From NCBI GenBank assembly GCA_011319805.1, contig SJRY01000050.1:744001-808000 (forward strand): a stretch of 64,000 nt of DNA. Reading direction: 5' to 3'. Shown in pieces: positions 12,225 through 24,262 of this stretch. The notes beneath the pieces are model-generated. The model made no database searches. It saw only the letters and a list, made by a program, of their open reading frames with translations, and had not been told where the DNA came from. Position numbers and translations under genes: made by a program. The DNA is from Macrocybe gigantea (taxonomy: Eukaryota; Basidiomycota; Agaricomycetes; Agaricales; Callistosporiaceae). Numbering within the stretch: the first letter of the stretch is position 1; each line of letters opens with the position of its first letter.

Positions 12225-15047
12225 ATGATTGAAGACTACTTGGACCCGGATCCTCGCAGGTCGTCGACCGCCCACGACTTCGTCCTGGTCAATGAACTAC
12301 TCCTGACCGTTCCGCTTGCAACTGGCGCATACTGGGCCCGTCCCGAGAAGGCAATACGCCAGCCCATTCTTGTGTCACTCAAGGTCCCGTACGACGTCAG
12401 GCGCGCCGCTGCGAACGACGACTTGACTCATTCCATCAATTACACGACACTGTCAAAGGTCCTACGGGACGCGGTCGTGTCCCAGGAGTCATTCGGTTCG
12501 CTGGAGCATCTGACGAATTTTGTGTTTGAGACATTCCTCGGTCCGAACACAAGGTTCCACCCTCGTCTCGGCGCGCTGCATGTCAAGGTCACCCAAGTCA
12601 GATCGCCCTTGCATTCAAAATCCGTCGGTCTGGAGGCCGCTGCGTCGGTACCGGGTGGAGAGTCGCCGTGGAGAATCTCGACAGTCAGCCATTTCCTGGA
12701 AGACATCCACAGTCATGCTATTGTCGGAGTTAACCGGTCTGAGAGGGAAGAAAAACAAATTGTCAAGCTCAACGTTTCTATCGATACTTTTGTGCCGGAC
12801 CTTTCGGAGCCAAATTGGCTCGACTACAGAAAATTGACTCAAGTGCTTTATGATGTCAGAATTTTGCTGCGTTTAACCTCGCGAATGCGCTCATCTTGCT
12901 GAAACACAACTTCTTAGGGCGTCGACAAGTCATCATACTTGACTTTGGAAGCACTTGCTTCGTTCGCGGCTATCAGAGTGTTGGAACATATTCACTCGTA
13001 CATGCCCCATGTTCGTTCTCCCAATGTCACTCTCCGTGCAGCGAAGCCCTCGGCTCTGGTATTCGCCAATTCTGCGGAGATAGAGGTGCAGAGGTCATAT
13101 CACCATTATCCTGATACTTTTCATCACATTCATCGCATCGGTTCGATGGTGGCACCCGTTGTAGAGGTAGCGGCGGCACCAGTATCAGCCGTATCAGCCG
13201 CAAAAACTGAGGAACCGTCGGCGTTCATACCGTTGCACATTTCAGCCATCGCACTTGGGTCAAACGTCGGTGATTCCTGCCGGAACATCGAGCTTGCGCT
13301 GCGTCTGCTGGAAAAGCCTCGCGAAGTCTTGCCGCTTTCAAGTGAAGATATGAGTGTCGACATCCTAGACACCAGTTTCTTGTATCAAACATCTCCGATG
13401 TACCTAACCGATCAACCGCCTTTCTTCAACTGCGCCTGCTTGGTGCGTGTTCCGCATTTGTCTGCGACACAACCGAGTTGAGCACCCTTTGTCTCTAGAT
13501 CGAGACTAACCTCGCGCCGGATTACCTTTTAAAGCTTATGAAAGGCATAGAGGCAGCAGTCGGCCGAGTTCCGTCGACACGCAATGGGCCTCGTGCTGTC
13601 GACCTGGATATCATTTTCTATGGAGATGCTTCGATCGATACTAGGCCAATACATGCACGCGAAAGCCTGGACGACTTGGAAGGACATTTGATCGTGCCCC
13701 ATCCAAGACTTTGCGAGAGGGAATTTGTATTGCGTCCTCTCAATGAGTGGGTTTTCGTATCGTTCAACACTTTTCGTTCCTTTTTCACTAGCCGCTTAGT
13801 ATGATCCCGGGATACGCCCATCCGCGGTACAGAAAAACGATTGGCCAATTATTGGCCGATCTGCCGTCTTTCGATCCGTCCATGCGCAGAGTGATTCCGT
13901 TTCCCCGCTTGCCTCTCTCCGCGGACTATCCATGGAAGTTCTCAAGCATCCCGCCTGTGCCTCCAACACTGACATACTGGACTTTCTCGGCCGTCAGTCC
14001 CAAAGACAGGATGCGGAAGCCGGACGAAAAGCAAAAGTGCCACCTCATGGCCACGCTGAATGTCACGCCCGATTCATTCTCGGACGGGTCCAAGCACAAC
14101 ACGCTGGAAAAGGCCATGGGATACGCGCGTGAGTCGGCTCAGACTGGTGCAGGAATCCTCGATATTGGCGGATATTCCACTAGACCTGGGGCGGAGTTTG
14201 TGTCTGCCCAGGAGGAGATAGATAGAGTGGTGCCCGTAGTGGAAGAGATCAGAAAGACGGCAAGGAAACTGAACTTGACAAACGATTGGCGGATATGCTG
14301 ATTAGTGTGGACACGTTCCGCCCCGAGGTGGCAGAAGCGGCCATCCTGGCTGGCGCCAATTGTATCAATGACGTGTACGGGTTCACAGGGCACGAGGAGT
14401 GGCCGCTGGAGGAAGAGGAGGCGAAGAAGCGGGCTGCGGCATGCATGACGAGCATGAAAAAGATCGCGCGACAGTTTGCGGTCCCCATTGTCCTCATGCA
14501 CTCGCGCGGTGAAGCGGGCAAGAACAAGGAATATGGCATGTACAGCTACGCGAAGGATGGTGCGGTGCTCGAGGGCGTGCGGATCGAGCTCGGGGACAAG
14601 GTGGAGCGCGTTGTGAAAGGCAAGGGCGGCGTCAGACGGTGGATGGTGATCATGGACCCAGGGATCGGATTCAGCAAGACCGTGGAAGGCAACTTGGAGA
14701 TCATCCGCGATGCGGCGAAGACGTGGCGGATGTCAACGTTGGGCAAGGTCTGTCCTCTTCAGCTTTGAGACTCTAGAATTCTAAAGCCAATCATGTTCCT
14801 TCCAGATGGCAAAAAACGGAACCCTCTCAAAGGGTTTCCTATGCTTATTGGTGCCTCCAGGAAGTCGTTCTTGGGCGCCATACTCAGCCAGGGAGAACAA
14901 GGGAGAATCACAACGCCTGTGGAACGTCTGTGGGCCACGACTGTCCCGGTCGTGTGTGCAGTGCAGCAAGGCTCGTTGGTCGTTCGGGTTCATGACACGA
15001 AGGAGATGGCGGACGTTCTCAATATAGCTAACGAACTATGGGGGTGA
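12225..15047 (+). CDS. FOL1: trifunctional folate synthesis enzyme (DHNA / HPPK / DHPS)
   Basis: Carries out three consecutive steps of folate synthesis. Residues from 12225 to about 13110 form two dihydroneopterin aldolase (FolB) domains. HPPK follows (IALGSNVGDS near 13250, then RNGPRAVDLDIIFYGD near 13575). DHPS is last (LNVTPDSFSDG, GAGILDIGGYSTRPGAE, MLISVDTFRPEVA, ANCINDVYGF, MDPGIGFSKT, MLIGASRKSFLGA). Introns in phase: 12855-12917, 13443-13498, 13747-13799 and 14749-14786; the last is only 38 nt. Between VVEEIR (about 14250) and LADMLISVDTF the reading moves to another frame with no splice signal; one extra base in the AAA run at 14253-14255 would correct it. Because the enzyme is normally essential and every other motif is intact, a sequencing error is more likely than a dead gene. 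Confidence 0.93.
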
Positions 15048-15672
15048 AAATCTTCAGGCTTCGTGGATTGGCTCCTAGGCCTTATGTTGAAAGGTAGAAC
15101 AGCGAGATATTCAGTCTGTTTTTCGTGCGACAGTGCTACTTACCACTGTTTGATATGATGTGATGTACTTCATGTAATGAATACTTGATAATATTAGCCA
15201 CTACCATATGCTTCTTCAGGCGCGCCCATCGATCCTCCGGCTTCGTGGGAAGAGCTAATCCAGTCCATCGGCGAGATGCAAGCCAACGGACGGCAGAACA
15301 CCTGCACCCATGATACTTCTCTTGTCAGGTTGCGCTTTCAGCTAACTGCACCTGCATCAGGTACGCGGGTCATCCGTTTCGAAGTGAGCACCACAGTATC
15401 GACTCAATGTGCAACAGAGATGACTTCATTCTACGGAAATTAAGAATGTCCACGTGAAATATTGTCACGATGAAAAGAAACCTTTTTCGATGGTTTCCAA
15501 TGTTTCTTGGCAGACGAGCTATGCGTTCCTTCTCGCAGATCATGATGAATCGATGCAGTAATGGTTTTGCCGAACTTGTCCCGCTTTGTTGTGCTGTGGT
15601 CTCTTGCCCAAACATGACACGTGCAACGACTCTCCTGTTGCCTCTATTCCTCTTTTTTGTTTTTCCTGTACC
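15048..15672. other. intergenic region, no gene supported
   Basis: A minus-strand open frame at 15370-15786 covers part of this interval. It has no ATG at its start, no recognisable motif, and runs into the first exons of SEC11, so I treat it as chance. Nothing else is visible. Confidence 0.5.
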
Positions 15673-16539
15673 ATGTTCAGTGAAGAACTGAAGACCTTTC
15701 GGCGTTTGGGCTTCCGACATGTGCGGTTTTAATTGTTGATGTGCTGTATCGTGACCAACGCAGAACGAACATAGGTCCTTCTTCAAATTTTGAACTTTGC
15801 CTCCGTGATTGCGTCCGGTTTAATGATATGGAAGGGCTTGGGACTTGTCACAAACACCGAGTCGCCAATTGTTGTTGTTCTGAGGTGAGTTGTCAGGCAT
15901 GCTGTATGAACGCCTTCTGATGAAATTGGCACGTCTAGTGGATCGATGGAACCGGCTTTCTACCGCGGAGACCTCTTATTCCTTACCAACCCCGCCTCTG
16001 AGCTGTATCGTACAGGCGATATCACCGTGTATAAGGTTCCCGGAGCAGACATACCCATTGTCCATCGCGTGCTCGAGACACACGACGTACCCAAAAAGAA
16101 AAAGGCTCTTGCGTGTGTCATAACTCATTAACACATGATGTCAATTCTCACTCACCCATTTTGTGCTGCTTTATCCAGCCAAATGCAACCCTCCCCGTTG
16201 AGCAACTGCTTTTGACAAAAGGAGACAATAACCAAGTAGACGACATCGAGCTTTATCAGGGTCTTGACTGGTTGGAAAGAAAGCATATAGTTGGCAAAGT
16301 TAGAGGGTACGTTTCAGAGAATTATTCTCTCATTCTTAGCATGATCTCATGTGTGGGCCCACAGGTTCTTACCTTACATTGGCTATGTGACGATAGCAAT
16401 GGTATGTGGTTTCCGCTATTATATGGCCGAAGGTACCAAACTCATGTTACTTGCGTTTTGCCAACAGAACGATTATCCCCAGCTGAAGTACGCTCTTTTG
16501 GGTGGACTTGGGCTCCTTGCCTTACTACAACGGGAATGA
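15673..16539 (+). CDS. SEC11: signal peptidase complex catalytic subunit SEC11
   Basis: ER membrane serine protease that removes signal peptides. Six exons (15673-15720, 15775-15884, 15939-16086, 16179-16306, 16365-16401, 16468-16539) join in phase to a 180-residue protein, close to the usual family length. The N-terminal cytosolic stretch [10 protein letters not shown] is followed by the membrane anchor ([15 protein letters not shown]). The catalytic serine lies in [16 protein letters not shown], and the catalytic histidine (replacing bacterial Lys) in VHRVLE. The conserved LLLTKGDNN box precedes a C-terminal hydrophobic segment ([13 protein letters not shown]). The gene lies about 400 bp from the convergent amidase gene. 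Confidence 0.95.
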
Positions 16540-16943
16540 GTTATTGTATATCCTTGTATTCATAACATTCGCATCATCGTCATATACCATCGCTGCGCCC
16601 GCCCATGCTCGAAATCATGTTCATGTGGATGCGCTACTCCATACAATTTTGGGCGGTATGCAGCACCGTAACTTTAATTAGAATTTACGCAGTTACATTC
16701 TCGGCGTTGGCAAGGTTTCCTGGACCTCAAGAACCAAAGTACCAGAAAATGCGCGGTAATACAGCGAGGCGGATAGCAGCTTTACAATTCGAGTCGCATC
16801 GACGTTGCAAACCCCACTGAAGAGTAGATAAAATGTCGACCAAAGTGTTCACGTAAGAGATTTGGCAAGGGTCTGCAGTATGGGTATAGATTTCCGAGGA
16901 CAGCATCTCTGAAACTACCATGGATGGATGAGTTTCCGCAGAC
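16540..16943. other. convergent 3' intergenic region
   Basis: About 400 bp between the SEC11 stop and the amidase stop. Only short, unrelated open frames are seen. It should contain both 3' UTRs and polyadenylation signals. Confidence 0.6.
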
Positions 16944-19212
16944 TTACTGTCGTCCTGCTCGCGATGTTTTCAAGGCTGCATCAACGATCTCCGACATTGC
17001 GATGACGGCTTCCTCCTCCAGCGTCCTACCAACCACCTGTATGCAAACGGGACCATTCTTGAAGACCTCGGGATCATCTACATGGAGAATGAGCTTGTGC
17101 AGAGTGAGGAAAGGTGAAAACGACGTACATAACTCGTAGTTTGCCTTGTCTTCATCGTTCTTGAATTGATGAGGCGATTTCTTGACGTCAATGGCTGGGT
17201 CAACTCTGGACACAGGGATAACCAGCGCGGGATAATCGAGAGCATTCCATGTCAAGGTGTATCGGGGCGTCCTTGAGAAACGGTCACGGACAACGTAGAC
17301 TTTCATACGGGTGCTGCGCTTACTTGTTTTGGCCATGGGGTGGTGCAGTGTAAGGTGCGACGGGGGAAATGATGGCATCGATTGGACGCCCAGTTCCTGT
17401 GATGTTTGTGGTTGACTGCCAAAGGTCTAGATATTCTTGTCGGAGTTCCGTCTTCCTCTTGTGCAGTTGCCAAAGTTGGTATGCGGAAAGCGACTTCTTC
17501 TGCTCGACGGGTTTCTTGGAAATACCAAATTCATCTTCCGGATCCATTGATGTGATCAGTGGCTCGCCGCTCGTTGACAAGACGGCACCGACGTCGTCCG
17601 TAAATCCAGAATACCAGATTGCATGCTGGTGAAAAAGTGATAATTTTTAGCAGAGAGTTAGTGAGAAGGCAGATGATCGTACAGCCAAGTCATAGATTTC
17701 TTGATGCTTAAGCGGGATCCAATCAATGACTGTAAAAATGGTTACACATGCGAAGAGGATTGGAAGTCATGTTAATCGGCGGACCTTTGTGACCTGCCTT
17801 CTGCAGAGCATTCTTCGTTATTTCAAGACCACGAATGACCGGCGGATGAGGAACAATGTAGCCATCGTCCCAGAGAATGGCAAAGCACAACTCCTTCCCA
17901 TTTCCATAGTCACTGAGAGTATATTCCTCCTCATTCCAGGGCTTTCTGACGACAAGAGGATCCTTCGTCCATGGCTGTTGACTTAGCACGCCTTGCATGA
18001 AGGACTTGATGCCTATAAGGCTGGAAGAAAGTGGACCTAGTACGGATGGAAGCGAATCTTGGCCCTCTAGAGAATTGACGCAATCTCTATAGGGAATCCT
18101 GCCATAAGAAGGGCGGAGACCGTATATACCGCAAAACCCGGAGGGTATCCGGACAGACCTAATAAAGTCAGCAGAGGACTACGCATGAGTAATGAGGTTA
18201 TTGACCCTGCAAGATCGGAGCCGACTCCTACGAGTCATGGTGTAGGGATGTTTTTGTTCTTGTTTGAGGATTTATGCACGCACCTAAAGGCGAACCTCTG
18301 AGTGCTTGCAAGAATGTCAATGCCTGCCGCGAATGATGTGGGTGCCGTACATACCGAGGAGTGCACCTTCACCACCTGACGAGCCTCCAGATGTAAGCAT
18401 GCGATTATGAGGATTTGTCGTGCGCCCAAAGATGTTGTTGAAAGTGTCGCCCCACTGAACCGATAATTTCAATGCCAATGCAGCAAAATAGTGGGCACGA
18501 AGTTACCATCAACGTTTGCGGCACGTTCGTCTTCACGTATGCGATGGCGCCCACAGATTCTAAAATGTCGACAAGCGCAGCATTTCGTCCTGCATACTTC
18601 CCTATCCAGGCGACATACCCTGAGGGCCCAATAGTCATCCGTTGATGTTGGTATCAAGGGTTTCGACGGCACGCACCCATTGTTGACTCAAATCCTTTGA
18701 CGTTGATTTGGTCCTTGAGGGAGATGGGCAGGCCTATGCATTCAAAAGTAAGATTTTTCCATATATGCATTTGCGAATGATTACCATGCAATGGGCCCAC
18801 TACCTTGCCAGTTTCTTTGAAGTGCTGATCAAGCTGGGCGGCACGGGCAAGAGCTTGTTTAATAAGTATTTCGGTTAAGCATCCGGTCTAAAAGAGCTCT
18901 GTTGAGAAAAAAGAGCTTGAGAAATGGTACGGAAAGGCGGACAAGCTGGTGAGCGATGACAGCGCGTTTAGAAAATGCTGTAGTCACGTCAACAGCAAAC
19001 CAGGTGCCAGAAGCCAACTTGGCCAATATAACATCAATGTCCGAATTGGTGATTTCCACATCCTTCGCGCTCAGAAGACCACATTGCTCGGGGTATTTGA
19101 TGACGTCCAATTCATCCTGGGACGCAGGATTGGGAAGGAGCCATTCCTCAGGAATCTCCGCTTGACGCCTTCGCAGCTTGTCAGCCACAGTCTGTTTCCA
19201 GGAGTCGACCAT
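16944..19212 (-). CDS. amidase-signature family amidase (acetamidase-like)
   Basis: Predicted Ser-Ser-Lys amidase hydrolysing a small amide, as in fungal acetamidases. The chosen start is the ATG at 19212 (MVDSWKQTVADKLRRRQAE); the frame is open upstream but this ATG matches the family N-terminus. The catalytic Lys segment reads GLPISLKDQ (near 18715), and the Gly/Ser-rich signature is MLTSGGSSGGEGAL (near 18390). Further conserved blocks are IPSGFCGIYGLRPSYGR, PPVIRGLEITKNAL, and the C-terminal WNALDYPALVIPVSRVD with CIQVVGR. Many short introns interrupt the gene; the exons continue one another in the expected family order. The stop TAA complements 16944-16946. No neighbouring gene suggests the substrate. 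Confidence 0.88.
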
Positions 19213-20333
19213 CGATGAAATTTGAGAGGAAGAAAAGATCAGGAGACGGAGGGGCAAAAGTCCCATATACTACCCCCCTGGTAGATTTGCGGTGCCCTCA
19301 GGCTCATGATGACGGGGCATAGTCAGGTGATGATGGAAATGGGAAGGTTTTGCCTGTTCGCAACTGGGCAGGCATTGCATCTGACAGTTTCGATGGACAA
19401 GTGCAAGTCATAGCCGCACATCAAAGTTCTGACCAACAAGCAGGAAACGCACAAGGGTGTCTGAAGCACATGGCAACACCTGATAACTTTTATATTTTGC
19501 ACAGGCGTCCATGTTTGCAAATCGGTGCGTCATGAACACAATTGAATGAAATTCCTAGGCATCATTTTTCTGAAAAGGACTAGTAAAGGAAGCGGGCAAG
19601 AAGCTTCTACGCAATGGTCGGCTTGTTATCCGTTGTCGAGCACCATAAAATGGGAGAAAAAAGAAGGTTCGCATTTTGTTTTGCCAAGTTTATGTACGTA
19701 CACACATATCGGACTATGCAGACCTTGCCGATTTTGCACAACGCACTGTGTGTTGATTACTGTAACCTCTACTCAAACTCACTTCAACTCCGGATTGGAT
19801 TTCTGAACAAGCTCAGCCGGCATTCACTGCTAGGTGAGCGCTAATTGCTTCTTGTTGCATTCTAGTTTCATCTTTATTTCTGCAGACACCTAATCAATGC
19901 TTTTGTTCATCCTTCCGCCATTATAGGAAGTTATGCCCGAATGACTGGCCTCTTTCCATGAAGAACCACCCTCACGAAGGTTGATGGAAGACAGCCTGGG
20001 CGCTACAAAACACACTCGATGCATCTTCTGACAATGGAGCATGCTAATCTGTTTAATCATGAGATCGCATGTGAGTCCACTCCTTTTTGTATGTTCCAAT
20101 CAGTTGCTGCGGATTATTTTGAGCTGGAGTTCACATGACATTCTTGTCATCAGCTAAGGAACAACTCATGACAAAATACGGCGCCGGAGACAGTAACCTG
20201 GCTCTTCGAAACTAGAACCATACCGCTTCCTGTGATAATCTTTTAGTCGTGCGCACTTGTTTCCCATGGATAAGCGGGCATATTTAAATCGTGGCTGGAT
20301 GATTTGCGACCGCTCGCAACGCTGAAGCCTGTA
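19213..20333. other. divergent intergenic region, no gene seen
   Basis: About 1.1 kb between the amidase start and the beta-lactamase-like start. Small open frames exist (for example around 19546-19844), but none shows a recognisable domain or consistent splice structure. It likely holds two promoters. Confidence 0.5.
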
Positions 20334-22181
20334 ATGGTGAACTTGTCTGCGGAAGCGAAGACAAAGATCCAGGAGACGCTGGTGTGTCACTTTCTGTTTC
20401 TTGTAAGAGCAGTGTTGCTCAAAGGTCCTGTAGTTGGAAGCGGTTGAGTCTGGGAAGACTCCAGGTCTCGTCTTTGGCGCCACCAGCGCGGAGAAAGAGC
20501 TTTTCTTCACTCATGCTGGGCCGAGAATTTATGGAGATCCGTCAGCCGGACCGATGACGGACGACAGCGTCTTCTGGATCTGCAGTCAGACAAAGATGGT
20601 CGTCATCGTAAGTCAGTCACAAAGATCGATCCGACTTCGTCTGCTTGATCGAGCTATCAATTCAGATCGCTTTCTTCCAACTGGTAGAACAAGGCAAAGT
20701 GCAACTCGACACTCCGGTAGCGGACTTTCTGCCTGAGCTGAACGATCTTCTTATTCGTGACAAGAGCGACATGTCGTTCAAGCCATACGAGAAGGGGATA
20801 ACTATCCGATATCTCATCAATCATACCAGCGGCCTTGCATATAGACTCGGTGCAAAGCCAGACATACCGTATGCTCTCCCTTTGCCTTACGTCGCAACCT
20901 ATGGGAAAGAAAATCCTATTGGAGAGTTTTACGATAAGATCAAGGCATGCTACTCTTGCCGATTCATAGAACCAGTCTTGACATGTTTTGCAGGAGCTTT
21001 GTCCCGCCGTACCGCTGAAATATGAGCCAGGGACAGATTGTAACACTATTTAATCATCCTTCGTCCAACGTCACCTGAGTGTTCTCTGCCTCTAAGGGTC
21101 ATACGGTTATTCGATCGACTCATTAGGGTTCATTGTGGAAAGAGTTACAGGCAAAAACCTCGATGATTACATGTGTGTATGATTTGTTTCATCAAAGATA
21201 TTTGCTGAGCGTCTGCTTGCAGGAGAGAGAATATTTTCGATCCATTAGGGATGCAGTCTCCGACGTTCTATCTGACGCCAGAAGTGAAAAAACTCGCGGT
21301 TCCTCTGACGTTCCGCGAAAACGGCGTCATCAAACCATGGGCCAATCAGACCCCGTTGACGGAACAGGATCCCGATAAAGGTCATATTTTGATGTTACAA
21401 GATGCCACATCATATATTGAATATCTTCTCTTTGTTTTAGTGACTCTCCGCCTCGGGGGCATCGGACTCTATTCCTCGCTGAAGGATTACCTGATACTCC
21501 TCCGCCACTTATTACAGATCAGAGGTGTGATACCTTGGGTCGTTTTCTTCATTTCCTGTTTGATCGGTGATCGTTCTTTTTTGATCAGTGGGAACCGCGA
21601 AGAATCCGATCTTGAAGGCTGAAACGGTCAACAGCTTCTTCGAACCCACCCTCGGAGAAGTCGGCTCGAAATCCGTGAGCGAGCTGATGGGGGGCACGAA
21701 TCTTAACTGGAGCACCGCGTTGTGCATGAACATGGATGATTTCCCTGGAAGACGCAAAAAAGGCTCTGCATGGTGTAAGCTTTCATCGCATCTTTGCCAT
21801 ATTAATCGTTAACAGGATCTCTTTTGAACAGGGTACGGATGGGCAGGGACATACCATTTTATGGACCCTCAGACTGGGGTTGCACTTGTTATAGGGAGCC
21901 AGATAGTCCCTTCTCGAGATTCCGAATTGGAGAAGGTATGGACCAAGGTGGAAGAGATTTTCTACTCAGGCTTGCAGTCATATGACTTTTTGCATGTTGT
22001 CTACGCTATATACACGCGTAGGTATCTGCACGGAGACAACGGGGAGATAGGGACGGACGATACTGAGGTTTTACATGTCTCAGCGTCTGCAGGATTTTAT
22101 GGAAGGAACGTCTCTCATCATTTGCTCGTAGGCGTCTTCCACCAACCTATCTCTTCCCGGAACAAACCATCTCGTTTCTGA
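20334..22181 (+). CDS. beta-lactamase-fold serine hydrolase (class C/transpeptidase-like)
   Basis: Member of the beta-lactamase-related serine hydrolases, which in fungi include esterases and acyltransferases such as LovD. Exon 1 begins at ATG 20334 (MVNLSAEAKTKIQETL); exon 2 starts near 20431 with LEAVESGKTPGLVFG. The SxxK nucleophile motif is SQTK near 20585. The second motif tyrosine lies in YGYSIDSLGFIVERVTG near 21105-21160, and a WYGWAG stretch near 21835 is the likely KTG/HxG equivalent. Other family features are INHTSGLAYR and GGIGLYSSLKDY. The 3' end is uncertain: the frame stays open to 22181 and so overlaps the end of the opposite-strand GT8 gene by 64 bp, but an unplaced intron could end it near 22000. 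The true reaction is unknown. Confidence 0.78.
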
Positions 22182-23259
22182 GCGGCTTCGTCTATGATCT
22201 TGCGCTGTATCTCATCAGAGAGGATCCTACCATCCAACAGGTCCTCGACAAATGGCTTCGTCAACGTATAATGCACGATGCGCATATCGGCTTTCATTCC
22301 CTCCCACATGGCTCGGCTCTTGTATTTGATCGCCAAGTTCGCGTTGTACGCGTACGGCAGGCGGACAGCGCTGGGACCAAAGAAGAGATTCAAGAACGAC
22401 TGCTCCGCCTGCTCGAGCGGGAACTCTGCCGTTTCTATTCTAACCTTCATGTTCTCCAGCACAGCTGTCGACGGTTCGAACATGAGCACGCCCGCGTTGA
22501 ACCCGATACCAAACGCGCGCGCGTCGGTGTACACGTCAGGGACGGCGGCAAACGCGAACGGCAGATCGAACAGCTCGTCAAAGTTGCGGCGCACGAGCGT
22601 GTCCGCGTCAAGATACACCGCCTTCTCGATCCCGAGCCTGTCGAGGCCCCACACGTTGAGCTTCGTGTACTGGTCGCGGAAGCGGTGGTACACGCCCGTG
22701 CCGCCGTGCGGCGGGGGATGAGCGGGACCGCCACAGGCTCCCACCCGACTTCGCGCGCGATGCACAGCGCGGTGGGCGAGATACGCGAGGGGAGGTAGGG
22801 GAGGAGAAGCCGTGCAGAGGTGTTGGCAGCGCGAATGGAGTGTCCGAGCACCGCGACGCCGATGACGAAAGAATCGCTGTAAAGCGATGACACCACTGCG
22901 CGCTTCTGAAACAAGCGTGACGATGACGGCAGCGGTGACGAGTGCCACTTTGTTTCGTTCAGCAGTGGCGGGGCGCCCCTGATTCAGAAGGAGTGAGAGT
23001 TCTCTTCTTTTAACATTAGGCGAGTTGCGAGAAAAGGGGGCGGGACTCACAGATGCTGATACCGCAGTAAAGGACTGTACGGCTTCTTTGTCAGAAGCCG
23101 GACGATGCCCCAGGATGCCCCTAACATCGTAGCCAGCAAAACGGATACGACGACCATCCAGCGCTTGCTGGGCGTGCCATGAAATGAGAGGGCGGGTGCA
23201 TTACCAGAAGGGGGGAGGAGGACATATTGGGGCTTCCTTGAGAAGTTGGGGCAGACCAT
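22118..23259 (-). CDS. glycosyltransferase family 8 (glycogenin-like), type II membrane protein
   Basis: Begins at ATG 23259 with a short cytosolic stretch, then a signal-anchor helix (WMVVVSVLLATMLGASWGIV), pointing to a Golgi/ER luminal enzyme. Two short introns of about 44 nt join in phase to SSLYSDSFVIGVAVLGHSIR, the start of the GT8 fold. The donor-binding DxD motif is in AVYLDADTLVRRNFDEL, followed by FNAGVLMFEPS and a late HYTLTKPF His. The enzyme would transfer a hexose from a nucleotide sugar. Between VPLIP and GTGVYHRFRDQ the frame changes; one more base in the five-G run at 22713-22717 (C on the coding strand) would restore it. No intron can explain the shift, so either sequencing error or a real lesion is present. 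Confidence 0.85.
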
Positions 23260-23813
23260 GAGATGATTTTAGCGCGAGTAAATCTCGCTCGAAATAAAGG
23301 GACCAAAGGAGGCGAATAGAGAGCGCCGAGCGAAGATGAAACTGAATGAGCCGGAAAACTGCGCAGACCAATTCAAGCGCTGATGGAAGCCACAGCCATC
23401 CACTAGATTCCGATTGCAAGTGAAACAAGGGTCGACAGCGCCAATGTTCACCAAACCTCCTCATGCCTGATCTGCACTGCTGCGCGTTGTGATCTATTAT
23501 CACAATGGGTTGGCATGTTTCTAGGTTTGACGACCTCGAAGAATGTTTCCGTAACGGCTGATCGAAACCCACCGCCGTGCCCGTCTGCCTTCGTGTCTCA
23601 TAAGCGCAAGACCGTATGTCGCGGCATCAGCCTTTAGAGTTCCGGGACCGGCCATCGCGCCTCGTGCCCGGAAGTTTGGACTATCCATATAGCTCAAGTG
23701 ATGTAGCTACGAAGCAACGTTGCATCTTTGCGGAAAGCACAGAGCATGACTCTGACGTCAATGTAGTCTTTCATGCAATTTCGGATGATTTATAATCAAA
23801 CCATACTTTATAT
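23260..23813. other. intergenic region upstream of GT8, no gene seen
   Basis: About 550 bp between the GT8 start and the tRNA. Open frames on the minus strand (23201-23572) overlap the GT8 5' region and show no motif. Confidence 0.5.
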
Positions 23814-23898
23814 GGGCACATGGTGTAGTTGGTTATCACATCGCTTAGCATCAGTGCTGATTTGCGGGGGGTGCTGGGTTCAATTCCCAGTGTGTCCA
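23814..23898 (+). tRNA. tRNA-Ala (AGC), with a short intron
   Basis: The acceptor arm GGGCACA pairs with TGTGTCC over seven pairs. The third pair is G3:U70, the alanine identity element. The T arm is CTGGG-TTCAATT-CCCAG, and the D arm is the GTGTAGTTGGTTATCAC block. The anticodon region TTAGCA gives anticodon AGC. The gene is about 11-12 nt longer than a standard tRNA just after position 37, where nuclear tRNA introns sit. The anticodon stem pairs only about four of five positions, so the exact intron boundary is uncertain. Confidence 0.8.
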
Positions 23899-23900
23899 AC

Positions 23901-23906
23901 TTTTTT
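23901..23906 (+). terminator. RNA polymerase III terminator
   Basis: A run of six T residues begins three bases after the last base of the tRNA-Ala gene, the usual Pol III stop signal. Confidence 0.75.
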
Positions 23907-24040
23907 CTTGCCTCCAATGCATATGTTCTCCAGTTCCTTTTCTATCACCACACCTTATCCCGTACAGCCTCCAAACTTGGCTACAGGCATGTAGCATGTG
24001 GTCCAGCTTTGAAGGACAAGTTCAAGATGAGCATGCCTGC

Positions 24041-24262
24041 TTAGAATGACGCAGGGAACCTGGTCGTCGCGAACTTGGTTGAGGATCGCGGACGTCGTCT
24101 GTGCTTGCCATCGATGTCAAAGGCAGGACGAGCTCTAGATACACTGCCTTGCGAACTCGCCAAAAGCCCCATATGTTCAGGTGCATGGATGCTCCATCCG
24201 CCGTACGGGGACTCGATGGGTGGTCTCAACCCGACTGGCGCGTGATGCACAGCGCTCGTGTG
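24041..24262 (-). pseudogene. decayed fragment of the GT8 glycosyltransferase gene
   Basis: Read on the minus strand, this stretch resembles the middle of the GT8 gene at 22118-23259. The bases around GCGCTGTGCATCACGCGCC match the segment encoding ALCIARE. Further on, a stretch encoding LNIWGF...KAVYLE matches LNVWGL...KAVYLD at the DxD region. Frames are broken and intervening parts are missing, so it cannot encode a working enzyme. It lies on the far side of the tRNA-Ala from the intact copy, in the same orientation, as expected from a local duplication that decayed. Confidence 0.6.

Noticed and set aside
14749..14820. Second apparent frameshift in FOL1 at the A run near 14809
   Set aside because: A 38-nt intron ending at 14786 (ctaaag) gives the correct phase into PIMFLPDGKKR.
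15370..15786. 138-codon minus-strand ORF near SEC11
   Set aside because: It lacks an ATG at its start, has no motif, and overlaps the SEC11 5' exons.
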